DNA of 64,000 nucleotides, taken from the NCBI GenBank assembly GCA_037367405.1, contig JAZKJV010008269.1:124001-188000 (forward strand), read 5' to 3'. The translations under genes and the position numbers were made by a program. This document shows, one piece after another, positions 34,970 to 47,150 of the stretch. This stretch comes from Ottelia alismoides. Lineage: Eukaryota; Streptophyta; Magnoliopsida; Alismatales; Hydrocharitaceae. The notes under the pieces were generated by a model. It did no database searches. It saw nothing but the letters and a program-made list of their open reading frames with translations, and was not told where the DNA came from. Within the stretch, counting starts at the first letter, position 1. Every line of letters begins with the position of its first letter.

Positions 34970-37626
34970 TGTTGGACATGCGAGCCCACGACGAGCCATT
35001 ATGCAATAAATGTTATTGCGAATATCATTCCCAAATCTGAAATGAAGAATACATAATTTGCATAATAGGTCCCAAAGTACAATTAGGGTTATGCACCATG
35101 GCCATCTTGATGATCATACAGCCGTTGATTCAAATATTGAATCATAGAGGCTAGTGCTTAGATAAACATCTAAAGAGTTAGATTGGGGACTCATCAAGCA
35201 CCATCAAATGATTGTTAAGATATGATCTCCAGCCTGAGTAGGAGTTGTCAATCCTTTCTCAGTTAGGTTGATATCTGACCGACCTCTTGATGCATGTCCT
35301 CTGCATAGGAATAGAGATTCAGAGGTGTCAGATTAGTTAGGTCAAAGAGTTGACTTAATGAGATCGAGATAACCAAAGTCCTATATTGTATGCTGTCGTG
35401 ATATAGGCATGCATCCTCTGACCGGAGACAGATGTGTTACTATATGTCTAAGTATGTACATTTGGCAGACCAATAGGTTGATGACATAATCAAGGTCTAT
35501 ACACCGGCGTGCTGGTGTACATGCAAGGGCATATGAGTAATACGATCTCTCAAAGGGATCATACGGGTTCATTACTGAACTGGAAGACATGAGCTCACTC
35601 ATGAGATATTGAGAAGAATCAAATTCCGTGCACGATCGTCTCGCTTTGGAAGCTTGACTGAATTTGTAGGTTTGATATATACTTTTGGAAAGTATATGAT
35701 CAAGACCTAGGTATGATATATGCTTTTGGAAAGTATATAATCTATACCGACCCAATGATCGAATAAGAAACTTAATGATAAATCCCTGAAGTAGACAATG
35801 TAAAATTGATCTTATACTTCAGGATTATTCTGAGTCTTCCAGTATGCAGGATGTACAAGTATTGGGAATACCTGAGGGTGATGTGATCATAAACGATTAT
35901 ATAACCATGACGCTTCCATTCCTAGGGAGTGATGAACCGGGTCTGGATTTTAGTGACTCCTCTCAGTAGAGAAGTAATCTGATCTTAGTCCAAATGTTGG
36001 ACATTGATCTGAATGCGATTCAGATTCAATGAGAAGATTAGATTTGCGGTCTTGATTTAATCAAGCATCTATGGGAGGCCCGAGATCTGGACTTGAGATG
36101 TGATCTCAATATCCAAGTCACTATATATGGAACAATGCAATCACCCTATCCTTATCTCCAAGTATTCGCGGAGAAAGCGCTTTATCCTAGAAAGAGTTCA
36201 TAGATAATTCTATTGTTGATATATGTATCTGAGCATTGAGAAAATGGATAATTATATGTGATTTAATTATCATGAATAATATGAATTTTATTCATATTAT
36301 AAAGAGAGTTATCTTAGATAATTAAATGAGATTTGATTATCAAAGATGTAAATAATGTGAATGTGATTCATATTATTTGGGAACATGAGAATAGAGATCC
36401 AAGATGATTAAATGTGATTTAATTATCATGTACATTGAATAGTGTGGATAGCACTATCCATATTAATCATATATATTATAAATGTGATTTATAATATATT
36501 AGAGAGAGCTAATTATAATTTATATTTGTTGATTAATTATTGATATGTATTGGATACACATTGTGTAATTAATTGAAAATGTAAATTATATTTTGTTTTG
36601 GGTTGTGAATATTATTCATAAATTTCCAACGACAAGATTGCAATATTCTCAAAATTAATTGGGAATTTTTTTTGAAGAATAAAAACACAACAACAGTTGT
36701 TGGAAATTATGGGAGAGAATAATGGAGATATGCGATCTCATGAGATTACATGAGATTGCCTCCACCATGAGGACATGGTGGACGGCTACACATTCCCACA
36801 AGGAATGTGGTAGTTGTCCCCCCCTTTCCTTATGGGGAGTAATCTCCATGCTAATTTCTCCTTAATTGCTAGATGTAATTTAGGATTGAATCATATTTGA
36901 TATGTCAAATATATTTGATTTAAATTAGATTATTATTGTTGGTTTTTTACCAACAACAATCTTGACCATTGGATTGAACATAAATCAATCTCATCCATTG
37001 ATTTTATATGTCCCATGGATTGAGATCCATGGATCCCAAAACTCTATAAATAGAGAGGCATACCATGCTCTCTAGGGTTATGCTATTGAAGCACCTCTCT
37101 CTCTCTCTCTCTTTCTCTCTACACGCCTATTCTCTCTCCCTCTCATGGCCGTCCATCATGGATGCCCTAGAGAGAGTCTCCATCATCACAGTATCGTCGT
37201 TATGCTGCCCGATCGTTTGCTCGTGGATCTCCATCTCGTTCGGTGTGCCTCGCTCGTGAAGAAGACGTCGGATCTCGTGTGTCAAGATCAGGAGATCCGC
37301 CGCTTGGATCATCATCATGGATTGCGAGAAGCATGCGATTCATCCCCGCGCTCGCAAGCGTCTCCTCCGTCGGATCGGACTTGAGACAGGAGGTCTCTTC
37401 GTTTAGAGACTCAACCGCAACCGTGCTTCAAGAGGTAATCCTATTACTTGTTTGTGGTTTAGACGAAACGATCCGAGAAGTGTTCTTGGATCATGTGGTT
37501 TTGTCGCATGAAAAAAATTTTAAATTCCGCTACATCGAGCAACTAGTGCGACTAGTCGCTCCTCGTTGTATTCGATATGACGCTCACTCTTCCATGATGC
37601 GCTTGAGGATCTAACCATATCCTTCA
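34970..37626 (+). repeat. 3' LTR of copia 1
   Basis: It starts TGTTGGACATGCGAGCCCAC and ends ATATCCTTCA, 2657 bp, followed by the GTATA duplication. It keeps the hairpin chain, the TATA box (37045-37052), a longer TC run and an AGAG|GTAATC donor-like site at 37435 that is mutated to AT in the 5' LTR (29517). Compared with the 5' LTR it has an extra A-rich insert near 37510-37540, shared with copia 3, so the 5' LTR carries the deletion. Confidence 0.95.
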
Positions 37627-39622
37627 GTATATCGGTCCTCAAAATTTTTGTGATTTAATTCCTCAAATAATAGACAACAATATTAAAGGAATAAATCTTA
37701 ATTAATCCCCTACAAAAGTTAAATCTGTAAAGATATGAATAATAGTATAACAAGATCAATTAAATTCAGGTTCTCGTGCTTAAATCCCTACAAATGAAGT
37801 CAAGGGTCTTTCCAATAAGGAATGGCACAAATATGTCAAAGAGTAGTCTACATAAATCACCAGAGATCCTCAAATGATAATCATAAAATAGCCTAATATA
37901 TGTACATAAACCAATATGATAGAGCATGAAAATATCCTCAAAAGGACATATTATGCATAAAAATTGCAGTTCAGAAGAAGAAGATATGCACAAATGAAGT
38001 TCGACGACTAAAATATAATAAAAACAATTATTTCTTCTTCAAACGGGTCCCTAGGATGGACTTATCTGCAATATTTAGAAGTCGGAAGGGCCTTCCAATA
38101 ACATACCTCAAGCGGGGGTATATCTGTAATTAATATAATTCTAGAGTATCACATGCAAGGCACGAGTCTCCTAGGGAGGGGGGCTTTTCTGTCGTATTGG
38201 GAACTATCAGGGGCTTGGTCGTAGTTTGACCATAATGCACGTGCCAAGCACGTGACTTAGGAGGCTCGACTGCTAAGGCTCAAGATCCAAGCCTCCACGT
38301 GGCAGGTGATGTGAGGCTCGGATCCCCAAGCCTTAAGGTATGCATGCTTGCTTTGGGGGTATCCATGTAACTTCTCGTGGACTATTGGATAAATGCCTTG
38401 CCCTTGATCCAATGGTTTTGGTATGGCGATGGAGGCGAGCACAGTGGAGGCGATGGCGTCGGCAAAGTGCGACGGTGAGGGTGGGCTCGGACGCTCGACA
38501 CACGATCGAAGGAGCCCGATGGCATTGGCATAGAGGTGCTGTCGGGTGGAGGACCTCCATGGCGGATGGGACGAGCTGCTGAGCGGAGAGACAGGCAGGG
38601 GGGGGGGGGTTCTCGGTTGTGAGATAGTGTGGTCGAGCGGGGTCAGGACGAGGCGATCATCGGTAGGGCTCGAGGGTGGCAAGGCGATGATGAGAGGTGG
38701 CGTTGAGCAAGTTGAAGGGCAGAGGTGCACGATGGTGGTGAGGGTGATCCAGAAACTTGAAGGAGAGGATGTGGTTTACAACAATCGAAGTCATGATGTT
38801 GGAGGTGGTCGAGTATCACCTCATGCGTGGAGGAGCTAAGGGACCTCGTAGTTATCTCCTCAGTTGCGGTGAATCGACGAAGCATTGATGTAGCTCGAAG
38901 GAGTTGTGGAAAAGTCGGAGGTCTGTCCTTGGATCGAGCCGAGAGGATCGATGATGCGCGGAGGAGATGCTGTTACCAGGATCGTCGCTGAAATCATGAT
39001 GATGGCGGTTAAAGAAGATGACTGGCACGGAAGGAGCTTTATATGAGAGGTAGGGAGGAGATTCGTTATGCACGTGTGGCCGTAACGACCGAAGAAGGGG
39101 AGGAGATGTGGCGAAGGACATTACGCACAAGGCGGTGGTGGCAGTTACAGGGGAAGGGCGAGTGGTGCTGGGAAGGGGAGGGGTGGGGGTCACATGCAGA
39201 GCATGTGATCAAAGTGGGGTGTGATGGGTCACCTGCTCTGCACGTGAGTAGGAGAGGATGATGGGTCGGTGACATGTGGTATGCCCAGGGGCTGCTACGT
39301 GTCACAAAAAAATTTCAAAAAAAAAAAGAGAAAGAAAGATATTAAAAAGATAGAAGGATACCTCAGATAGAAAAATTTTCTTTCACGAACTTTGCTCATC
39401 TCAATGAGATCTACTACTTTCATGAAGGAACTGGGAGCAAAAGAGGTCATCTGTACAGAGTGGTATTTTTGGTGTTCTCCAAGTGTATAGAAAACCGGCT
39501 TTTTAGGGTTTGTACTTTTTGTGATTTTAAAATGGATAAAAACATAGAAAATATGATAAAATACATGACACTTAATTACACATTAATCTAATTTTTTATT
39601 TTTTAATAAATAATAAAATAGA
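37627..39622 (-). repeat. 3' LTR of A, segment 2
   Basis: The sequence resumes at TATCGGTCCTCAAAA and matches 49872-51850 of the right LTR. It includes a GC-rich block with frames open on both strands (38260-39300), a run of 12 G (38598-38609) and a TATA-like ATATAAAG on the minus strand at 39037-39044. It is cut by solo LTR D after ATAGA. Confidence 0.9.
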
Positions 39623-42600
39623 TGATGAATATCCATTTCATCACCTTTATTCTATCATTTTGGCCTTAAAAACCCTAGCTAATGCATGTAAATAGCATTA
39701 TTTGTACATATTAGCATTCATCATTTATTGCATTTATTGTGTAAATAATATTGTTTTTAATGCCAAAATTATAGAATAAACAGAAAAAAGAAAAGAATAA
39801 AATACCAAAGGTATTTTATGACCCTAAACCCCGAGACCAAGTCAAGAATTGAATTGGTCGACAAGGAATAAAGTAGGAAATAAGGGCAAAAAATACAATT
39901 AAAACATGATTATTCTATTCATTTAATAATTCATTTTTCACACCTATTTTATATTTTATTATTTATACCTCAAATATAGAAACTTTGAACATGAAAGTTG
40001 TAGATAGTAATGTAAATAAAAATACAAAATTGAGTTTGTGCAAAAATAATACACAGTGTACTTTTATACACAGAATAAAAAACCAAAATCCCAAATTCAA
40101 AGACCCATATCTTCCAAATAAGAACTCAAAATGGATCAAAATCACTCTAATTGTATATTAGCTTTCATAAGGTATTTAATGGAGGTGGTTTCATAATTTT
40201 TGGAGTTAAGATGTGAAAGTTAGGTCTTGGGCCCTCATTGTATAGTATACATGAATAAAATATTCAATTTATTCATCCTTTATTATTTTTACAATTTAAT
40301 ATTTTTATAATTTTGTGAATATTATTTATAACATATGTACATATTGAAATTAGAATAAAAAACAAGACATAAAATAAAATAAGTTTATATCAATATATAG
40401 GCAAAATACCTATGTTAATACCTATAAATAAATAAAAGGGAATTTCATTCTTTCATTCTTTATTCTCTTATATTTTTACTACTGTAAATATCATTTATAT
40501 TATACTATAAATATAAAGCCAAAATAAAACTTAAGAAAATATATTAAAATAAAATATTGTGTATGATACGTAGATGAAATACTTATAAAGATACTTATAT
40601 GATATATAGCCTTATTTATTTAAGTGTACAAAATGTATCATAAAAATATATTTATGTACCTAAAAATAAGTTAAAAACATATAGAATAAAAGGATAAAAT
40701 AATAAAATATAATATAGAAAATACAAATAAAATAAGCCAAAATATTGATGAATATACCTATAAATAAACACTTAAAAATTAACTCATAATAAATACACCC
40801 CTAAAAAATAAATAAAAATCATATTAAAATACTACATTACATAATAAACATTTTTTATTTATAATCAATAATTAATAAAATCATTACTATAATTAGTTAA
40901 TTAATTTAGAACAATTCAGCTCGTTCCGTCTTTTAGTTGCTAATCTAAACCAATCCCCTTCCAGGGATAGTTGACCTCCGGTTAACTTTCCCTGCACTTC
41001 TGCCTGGCGTCAGAACCATAAACTCCCTGATTTTCTTTCATTTTCTTCACTCGATTGGTCCACCTATCATTGTCGATCTCTTCAGCATTTATGCTCCTGT
41101 ATATTCCGGGATCCACGCCGAGCATATGGATTGCTTATACATAGCTCGATCTTCTTCCAATAATCCGGTCAATAAGGGTGCCCCATCATGTAGTTAAATA
41201 ACCACCTCCTCCTCCATTTCAATTTTGGTCATCCCTTGTGTCTTAGATCCCCTGCCTCCGGCCAAGTAGGTCTCCAGGTGACAGCCGGTGTATCCCTGGA
41301 GGATTGGTTCAGCTCTCAGAGGAGGGAGGTGCACCCACCGCCACCTCATTGGCGACCCTGCTCCCTGGCATTGAAACTAGGTATGAGCTGCACCATTTAA
41401 TTTCTTTATTTTAGAAGTCCTAGTTTTTATTTAATGTATTTTATTTCGTATTTTAGCTGGTTAATTAGGTAGATTAGCTTAGGTTGCCTCGCCGGAGCTC
41501 TCGGGCTCCAGCCACGTTCCCACCGTATCTCGACCTGTCTCTGACCACCCTATGACCCCACATCCTTTCCCCTCACTTCCCTTCATCCATCCACCTTCCA
41601 TCCAACCCAACCTCATCAGATTTGGAATGCAGGTGCCCCACCTCGTCCACTTTGCCAGAGACACCTCCATCGCACTCCCATCCGCATGTTCCCACTAAAT
41701 AAGGCCCCCAGACCCCTCTTTGTGTTTTTGAACATCTCGTGCAGGTACAGAGGGCCAAAAGGACCCTCAGGGGTTAATTTTTGCTGAAGACCAATGTATC
41801 TGGAGCTCCATCATTCCCTGAGCTCGCTCGTTGTCATCTGAGCACTAGCACCCCTTCTGGAGTTGTCATTTGGTGCGGGGATGCCCGGGCTTTGTTTTGC
41901 GCCTTGTTCGATCCATCCAGGTGGCAGGAGGAGCTTAGTGGAGCTGATTGAAACTCGTTGTCAGCGAGTTCTTGCTCAGTTCTTCCTAAGCCCCTTCCTA
42001 CCATCCGATCAGATCGTCCACTACAGATGCTACAGCTACCATCTGATCTGGTCCCCCTCTACCATCAGATCGTGCCCCGTGATGATCGAAAAGTCATCGG
42101 GTGATGCGAATGCGCTACGTGTCAAGTGAAGGATCCTCAACCGTCCGATGACACGCTAATAGGGGTAATTTGCAGTCCATACCCGCTTTTGTATATTTAT
42201 TATTTAACGATGTAAATAAATTGTAGCGCTTAAAATAAAATATATTTTTTTTAAAAAGACCCCCATAGTTATTTTAATTACATTTGGGTCCAGTCCAACT
42301 CAGCTCACGTGTCGTCCCATGTGAGTTGGGTAAATTGCATGTATGCCCTTAGCACTTTTTCTATTTAATTTTAGTCCAATAAAAATTGAAGTACGTTGTA
42401 TAATTTTGGTACATTTGCAGATGAATCCCTGCCATTTATTTTTACTGTAAATATGCCCCTGTTAGGACATTTATTTTTTTAAGCATTAGGAATAGATGCC
42501 TCTGGTCATTTACTTTCACGCCTCATCTTTATTTCACATTTTGGTCATTTTATCCATTTATTAAAAATTGAAAGGAGCCTATTTTGTACTATCTAGCTTA

Positions 42601-43493
42601 TAAAATACCAAAAATATAAAAATATCTTGAAAAATTCCAAAAAAATATATTATCTATTTTATTAAAATTTAATTCCATTCCAAAACTCACTAAACATGGA
42701 AAAATAAAAGGCTTAAACATTGAAGAAACCCAAAATATTTCATAAAAATCTAAAAAATATTAAAAAATCTAAAAATATGTTTTATGTTTTTTAATTTTCT
42801 TATTGATTTGTCTATATATTAAAATTGATTTAATAATGTTGGACTTTACTTACTATTTTTAGAATTCAAATCAATTTCAGATATTTATTAAACCCTTGAT
42901 TTGGGATATTTTTGTATTTAAAAATCCTAAAATTTAGCAAAAACTCCTAAAAAATTACAAAAACATTAGAAAAATATATAAAATCCAACAACACTTTTAT
43001 TGTGCATTTTATCTATATATATATTAGTATGTATAAATATATTATTCTATATTGTATATATATCTTGATATATCTTATATGTATGTCGTTAAAGGAAAAA
43101 TAAATATAAAAAACTGGAAATATAAAAAGAAGATACAAAAGTTATAAAATCAAAAACAAAATACAAAAATATAAAACAAAAGTAAAATCAAAAAATTAAA
43201 AATAAAAAACCCACATGAACAATAAAAATGGACAAGAGGATGAGAACATGTTTTTTGCACATTATTTTGCCCCCATCTACCATTTCCTCCCTGATTCGAC
43301 CTCTACGCATGCTTACACCTATACACATTTATTGTAGAGTTATAATAAATTTTAACTCCATATTTTTTATATTTATTGCTTGATTCATATTGTGGTTAAT
43401 TGTTGATTAATCAAGGTTTCATCTGAGGTAACTTTAGCGACTGTCGATCCGCCTTGTGGATTAACCCGACTTTGACGATTTCTTCGGTTATCA
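39623..43493 (+). mobile_element. Solo LTR D (Athila, B/E family)
   Basis: It starts TGATGAATATCC and ends CGGTTATCA, 3871 bp, flanked by ATAGA (39618-39622) and ATAAC (43494-43498). The right LTR of A shows the uninterrupted site as AATAGAGAAATAAAATA, so the boundary is secure. The start (TTGGCCTTAAAAACCCTAGC) matches E in reverse, and the middle matches B. A GC-rich block ends AACTAG|GTATGA at 41381. No internal region adjoins it. Confidence 0.9.
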
Positions 43494-44182
43494 ATAACGA
43501 AATAAAATAAAAATACAAAATAAGATATTTTTGTGCAGACTCATAGAGGACACTCGGACACAGTCAGTTTCTTTGATTTCAGTCAGCTTTATAAAACTTT
43601 CACCAAAGCAAATAAATGAAAAAAATAAAATTAAATAGGTTAAATATGCACATAAAAACTCAGGGTAAAAATAGAAAAAAGATAAAATACGCAAAAGAGT
43701 CCCAAATTCAACTTTCACATATGAGCTCTGAATTTTATGAAATTGGTCTTGTTTTGAAGGTATTTGAAAATGGAGTATTTTAAAAGTGAGTAGACCAAAA
43801 TCGGATATTGTATAAGGAAGATATGTGTGTTCTAGTCCATTTGATGTGAAATTAGGTTTTAGGTTTATTTGTCACTTATTTGAGTTAGTATTTTTTTGTA
43901 GTTTTTATTTATTCTTGTTAGTAATATCTACATAATGGAGTCATTTTGGGTCAATCGGAGTTAGGATGAATTAATTAAAAATAAGGGAAGTTAGTTACAT
44001 TTTAGGTCAATTTACACATGGTTTTTTATTATTTATTTTATGCAATTATTCATGCTGAAATGTGAATATTATTTACACATGTATGAATGCTAATGATGTT
44101 ATATCAATTATTAAATACTTGTGAATTATGGGGAACATAGCCTAATTGACCAATGTTAGCATGTTGAATCAAAGATTCATTA
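43494..44182 (-). repeat. 3' LTR of A, segment 3 (LTR start)
   Basis: This matches 51858-52566 of the right LTR. On the minus strand the LTR begins TAATGAATCTTTGATTC at 44182, a changed form of TGATGAATC. Segments 1 to 3 without the insertions add up to about 3112 bp. Confidence 0.9.
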
Positions 44183-44197
44183 TACCCCTATACATTA
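44183..44197 (-). promoter_or_regulatory. Polypurine tract of A
   Basis: On the minus strand, AATGTATAGGGGTA directly precedes the LTR start. It is a weakened form of AAGTATAGGGGG found in F and B. Confidence 0.75.
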
Positions 44198-44558
44198 ACC
44201 ATGTTCGTCTCTGAGCATCAATGAATGGATGACTTAGTTGGATAAATCCTTGACTCTGCATGTGAATTTTTACGGTTCAATTCATAGAAGACCCTTAATT
44301 TGAGTGATCTTAAAATTCTGGGCTCAACCATGCTTTAATCAAAAGGAATCCAACTTCTCTATTTATCATACTATATGTGTACATAAAATATAAGGATATG
44401 ACTTTTAGTGTATTGCATTCATGAGAGTCGAGTCAAGATGTCACCCAAAGTCCCAGTCGAGGAGACTATCCTCTAAACCTAATCCTCAACAATAGGGAAT
44501 AAGTCAATTCTTGCATTCAATCCACCGTCTCATTAGTTTGTCAGACTTGAAAGTGTAG

Positions 44559-45000
44559 ATGGAAGGCCATATGATGGAGGACATAGGATTGTGTATATTT
44601 TCTCTCCATTGCATTGGAACAAGGGACCTCTCAAGTACCTTATTACTCAACGCATGTATATTTTTTGTTGTTGATCAATGTGTCCATCAAGAGAAGTTGG
44701 AGTCGTCTGCACTTGTTTTCCTGGAAGTACACCGAGGTGTGTCTCTTTTGAGTATCTAAGATAACTTCGACACCCAGACTGGTATCACTATACGATGAAG
44801 AGCCCTTTTTGGTGCTAGCCTGACTCCTTGGTCCTAATAGCATTTGGTCCAAGTAGACACTTTAAAAATGGTTGGTAGTGCTCGCCTTTGATGGAAGCTC
44901 TTTGTAATTTGACTTTGTGTTTGAGAGCTCTTTTCTTTCAATACTTATTTCTTTTATTCTCTTCTTGGCTAGCTCCACTGCCTTTACCAAGAGTTGGCAA
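44559..45000 (+). pseudogene. Antisense reading frame in the post-gag region of A
   Basis: The ATG at 44559 lies antisense to A and opens MEGHMMEDIGLCIFSL. The frame runs 66 codons to 44759 and includes VDQCVHQEKLESSALVF and LEVHRGVSLLS. The equivalent in F starts at 1271 on its minus strand. Further matching DNA reaches to about 45060 with stops. I do not recognise the product. Confidence 0.4.
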
Positions 45001-45639
45001 ACACTGATCAATAAATATTTAGGTTTCATCACACCCTGGCACATAGGTAAATATCAAACGGTAGCATTCAAATTTGTTCACATACTGATTAGGGTTTGCT
45101 GACACTCATGTTTCTTGAAGCCTTCATTAACTTTATCTCATCCTTGAGCATCATTAAATCAAGTCTATACTCAAATCTCGAGTCCTAGATCCTCAAGTGA
45201 TAACTCAACTCATCTCATCAATCATGCAGTTGTGAAAGTGATGTGCTGATCATATTCTTTAGAATGAAGAGATGCAGAATGCACTATAGTGCTCAAATCT
45301 TTCAAACTAGGGAAATGTGGATTGTTAAGTTTCAAAAACCCTAATGACTAAGGTTGGCTAACTCAGTCTCTCAAGATCTCAGAAATGTAGTGTCTTCAAA
45401 TCCTCAAGCCTTGAGTGATAGTGAATGTGTCATGAATATACCAACTAAAGGATGCATGGATGCTTTAATGAAATGAATGAACATGTGTGAACATTTTTTA
45501 TGCAAAAAGTTTTTTTTGAAAACCATGTGTTATTTACAGAAAGTATAATATACATAATAAATAGTACTTGTACCCATACCCGATTTTAGATGAGAACAAT
45601 TAAAGTACGAGCTATGGATAAATTATGTAGAATATATAC

Positions 45640-45720
45640 AAACCCCCTCATACTTAGCTTGTGCTATGTCCTCATGGCACAAAGTGAAATGTAGACATAG
45701 CTTCTACTAAGTATAGATGA
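45640..45720 (-). repeat. Inverted repeat with CTAAGTATAG core in A
   Basis: CATACTTAGCTTGTGCTATGTC is followed about 25 bases later by a near reverse complement ending CTAAGTATAG. It is the counterpart of 11-81 in F. A further CCCTATACTTAGG lies near 45857. Confidence 0.75.
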
Positions 45721-45940
45721 GCAAAAAAGAAAGAGTAGTTGACATGCCCCCTTATATTGAGACTCTTGAGGGACTAAGCATATCTGAAAAGCATGAAATG
45801 AGGCAGTCGAGGGTGAGCGGAAAGAATAGAAGTGACGTATACATAATGATATCGATCCCCCTATACTTAGGTTCAAGTTAGCCTAACTATGATCGGATTA
45901 TTACAAAAGGGGAACCGAGTAGATTAACGGATGTACAAGG

Positions 45941-46345
45941 TCAAGAAGGTTTGCAACGAACCTTCTTGCGGGAGTGTGGTGAGATATAGTATGGAGATGT
46001 GGAGGGTGGTGAAGAGGGAAAGGGTGAAGAGGACCAGCCATCATTAGAGTTGTCCTCAGAAGAGTAGTAGTCATATGTGGAGGATCTCCAACTATTGTCA
46101 ACTAGAGGTAAGTGCCCTTTGATCATAGTTGTACTTATTGCACTTACATGATGAACCACTTCAGGACCAAACAACGACTCTTCAAAAATCACCTGGTATC
46201 TAAGGTCAAAGGTGACTTTCTTGGTCGGTTTGTTTCCTTGAGAAGCATTGGGTTGAAGATGGACAATCTTCTTCTCCCTATCTTGAGTAACCAGTGTGGC
46301 ATTTATGAGTTCTTCGTCGGATGAATCCCCGTAAAAGTCGACCAA
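45941..46345 (-). CDS. Unassigned 134-codon ORF in element A
   Basis: An uninterrupted frame begins MVDFYGDSSDEELINATLV and is rich in Ser, Pro and charged residues. It includes KPTKKVTFDLRYQVIFEESL and a Ser/Pro/Tyr-rich tail (SSPFPSSPPSTSPYY), ending in a basic KKVRCKPS. It lies downstream of the protease, where other Athila elements have RT. I see no match in B, C or F and no membrane segment or known catalytic motif. It may be a leftover of the pol-gag junction or an accessory frame. Its openness in an otherwise decayed element is the only reason to list it as coding. Confidence 0.35.
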   Translation of the reverse strand: MVDFYGDSSDEELINATLVTQDREKKIVHLQPNASQGNKPTKKVTFDLRYQVIFEESLFGPEVVHHVSAISTTMIKGHLPLVDNSWRSSTYDYYSSEDNSNDGWSSSPFPSSPPSTSPYYISPHSRKKVRCKPS

Positions 46346-46832
46346 TTCTTATAGGGCCATACACAGCTTTGGGTGAGGGAGCATGTTCCTGGTGGCTTTG
46401 TGATTGTTGGCTGGTGTTGTTGATGCCACCTCCTGATATTCGTGAATTTTGGTGACATCGGAGGTTTCCTAAGTCATTTCCTTGTGTGGTTCAAGTATCT
46501 CATGAACTACTACCAACTCAAAGATTAGTCCACTTAAATAATCGTGACTATCCTCAGAAATATGGTCCACTTCTTGATAAGCTCCTAAAATAATGTTTCC
46601 TCCTAGGAGCAGTTGCATAGTGGGAGATGTGTTGAGAATCAGAGGTATGTCCAACAGTCGGTCTCATAGGTGTCTCCCCTAGGGCATGTGTCGGTATTTC
46701 GTGAGGAGAGGTTTGATCATGTGAAGCATTTGTCTCCTGATAACAACTGTCGGTTTCAAGCCAGGTTTCCTTAGAGCAAGTCGTGTCATTGAGGCTTTGT
46801 GCATCGTGCTCTGAGTTCGGAAACTTGATGTC

Positions 46833-47150
46833 CTAAGTCTCACAATCAACAATTTCCTTAATAGAGGCTAAGAATGACTTTCCTAAAATGATAGGAGACT
46901 CAGACAACTTTCTGAGGTACTCAATGTCAAGGACAATAAAGTCCACTTTATATATATCAAAACGGAAATTTACGATGATCGAAATGATCCCCCATGCTAT
47001 TTTGGTAGATTGATTATGCAATTGAACAATCACCCTTGTGTTTTTGAGTTGATCGAGTTTGAGTTGGTCAAAAACGTACTTGGAGAGGATGTTGAGTGTA
47101 GAGTCATCGTCTAATCTAACATGAGTGAATAAGGTGTCCTCATTTCACAT
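46833..47150 (-). pseudogene. Aspartic protease region of A
   Basis: On the minus strand: SLMLDDDSTLNILSKYVFDQL, shortened here as LDDDSTLNIL, then VIVQLHNQSTKIAWGI, KVDFIVLDIE and PIILGKSFLASI. This is the protease fold of plant gypsy elements. The catalytic block, usually D-x-G-A-S, reads DDDST, so Gly-Ala is lost. A stop lies at about 47109, between the active-site segment and the flap, in one frame. No RT follows it. Confidence 0.8.

Larger units (their letters stand above)
27070..37626 (+). mobile_element. Copia 1: complete Ty1/copia element with very long LTRs
   Basis: It runs from TGTTGGACATG to ATATCCTTCA, 10,557 bp, with the perfect target duplication GTATA (27065-27069 and 37627-37631). 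LTRs are 2613 and 2657 bp, long for copia. The primer site matches initiator tRNA-Met and the polypurine tract is GTGGGAGAT. Domain order protease, gag-pre-integrase, integrase, RT, RNase H is that of copia. All domains carry many stops and frameshifts. The LTR pair has diverged: I count about 20 differences in the first 290 or so bases, so it is not a recent insertion. Confidence 0.95.

Noticed and set aside
35381..35755. 124-codon minus-strand ORF in the copia LTR (with 27496-27862)
   Set aside because: It is in U3 of an LTR, is broken in the other LTR copies and differs in frame between them.
38598..38609. Run of 12 G in the LTR of A
   Set aside because: A single homopolymer not present in the other LTR copy. 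It could also be an assembly error, and it forms no G-quadruplex pattern with neighbours.
46112..46324. Plus-strand ORF over the unassigned frame of A
   Set aside because: It is the shadow of the longer minus-strand frame at 45941-46345, with no family match.
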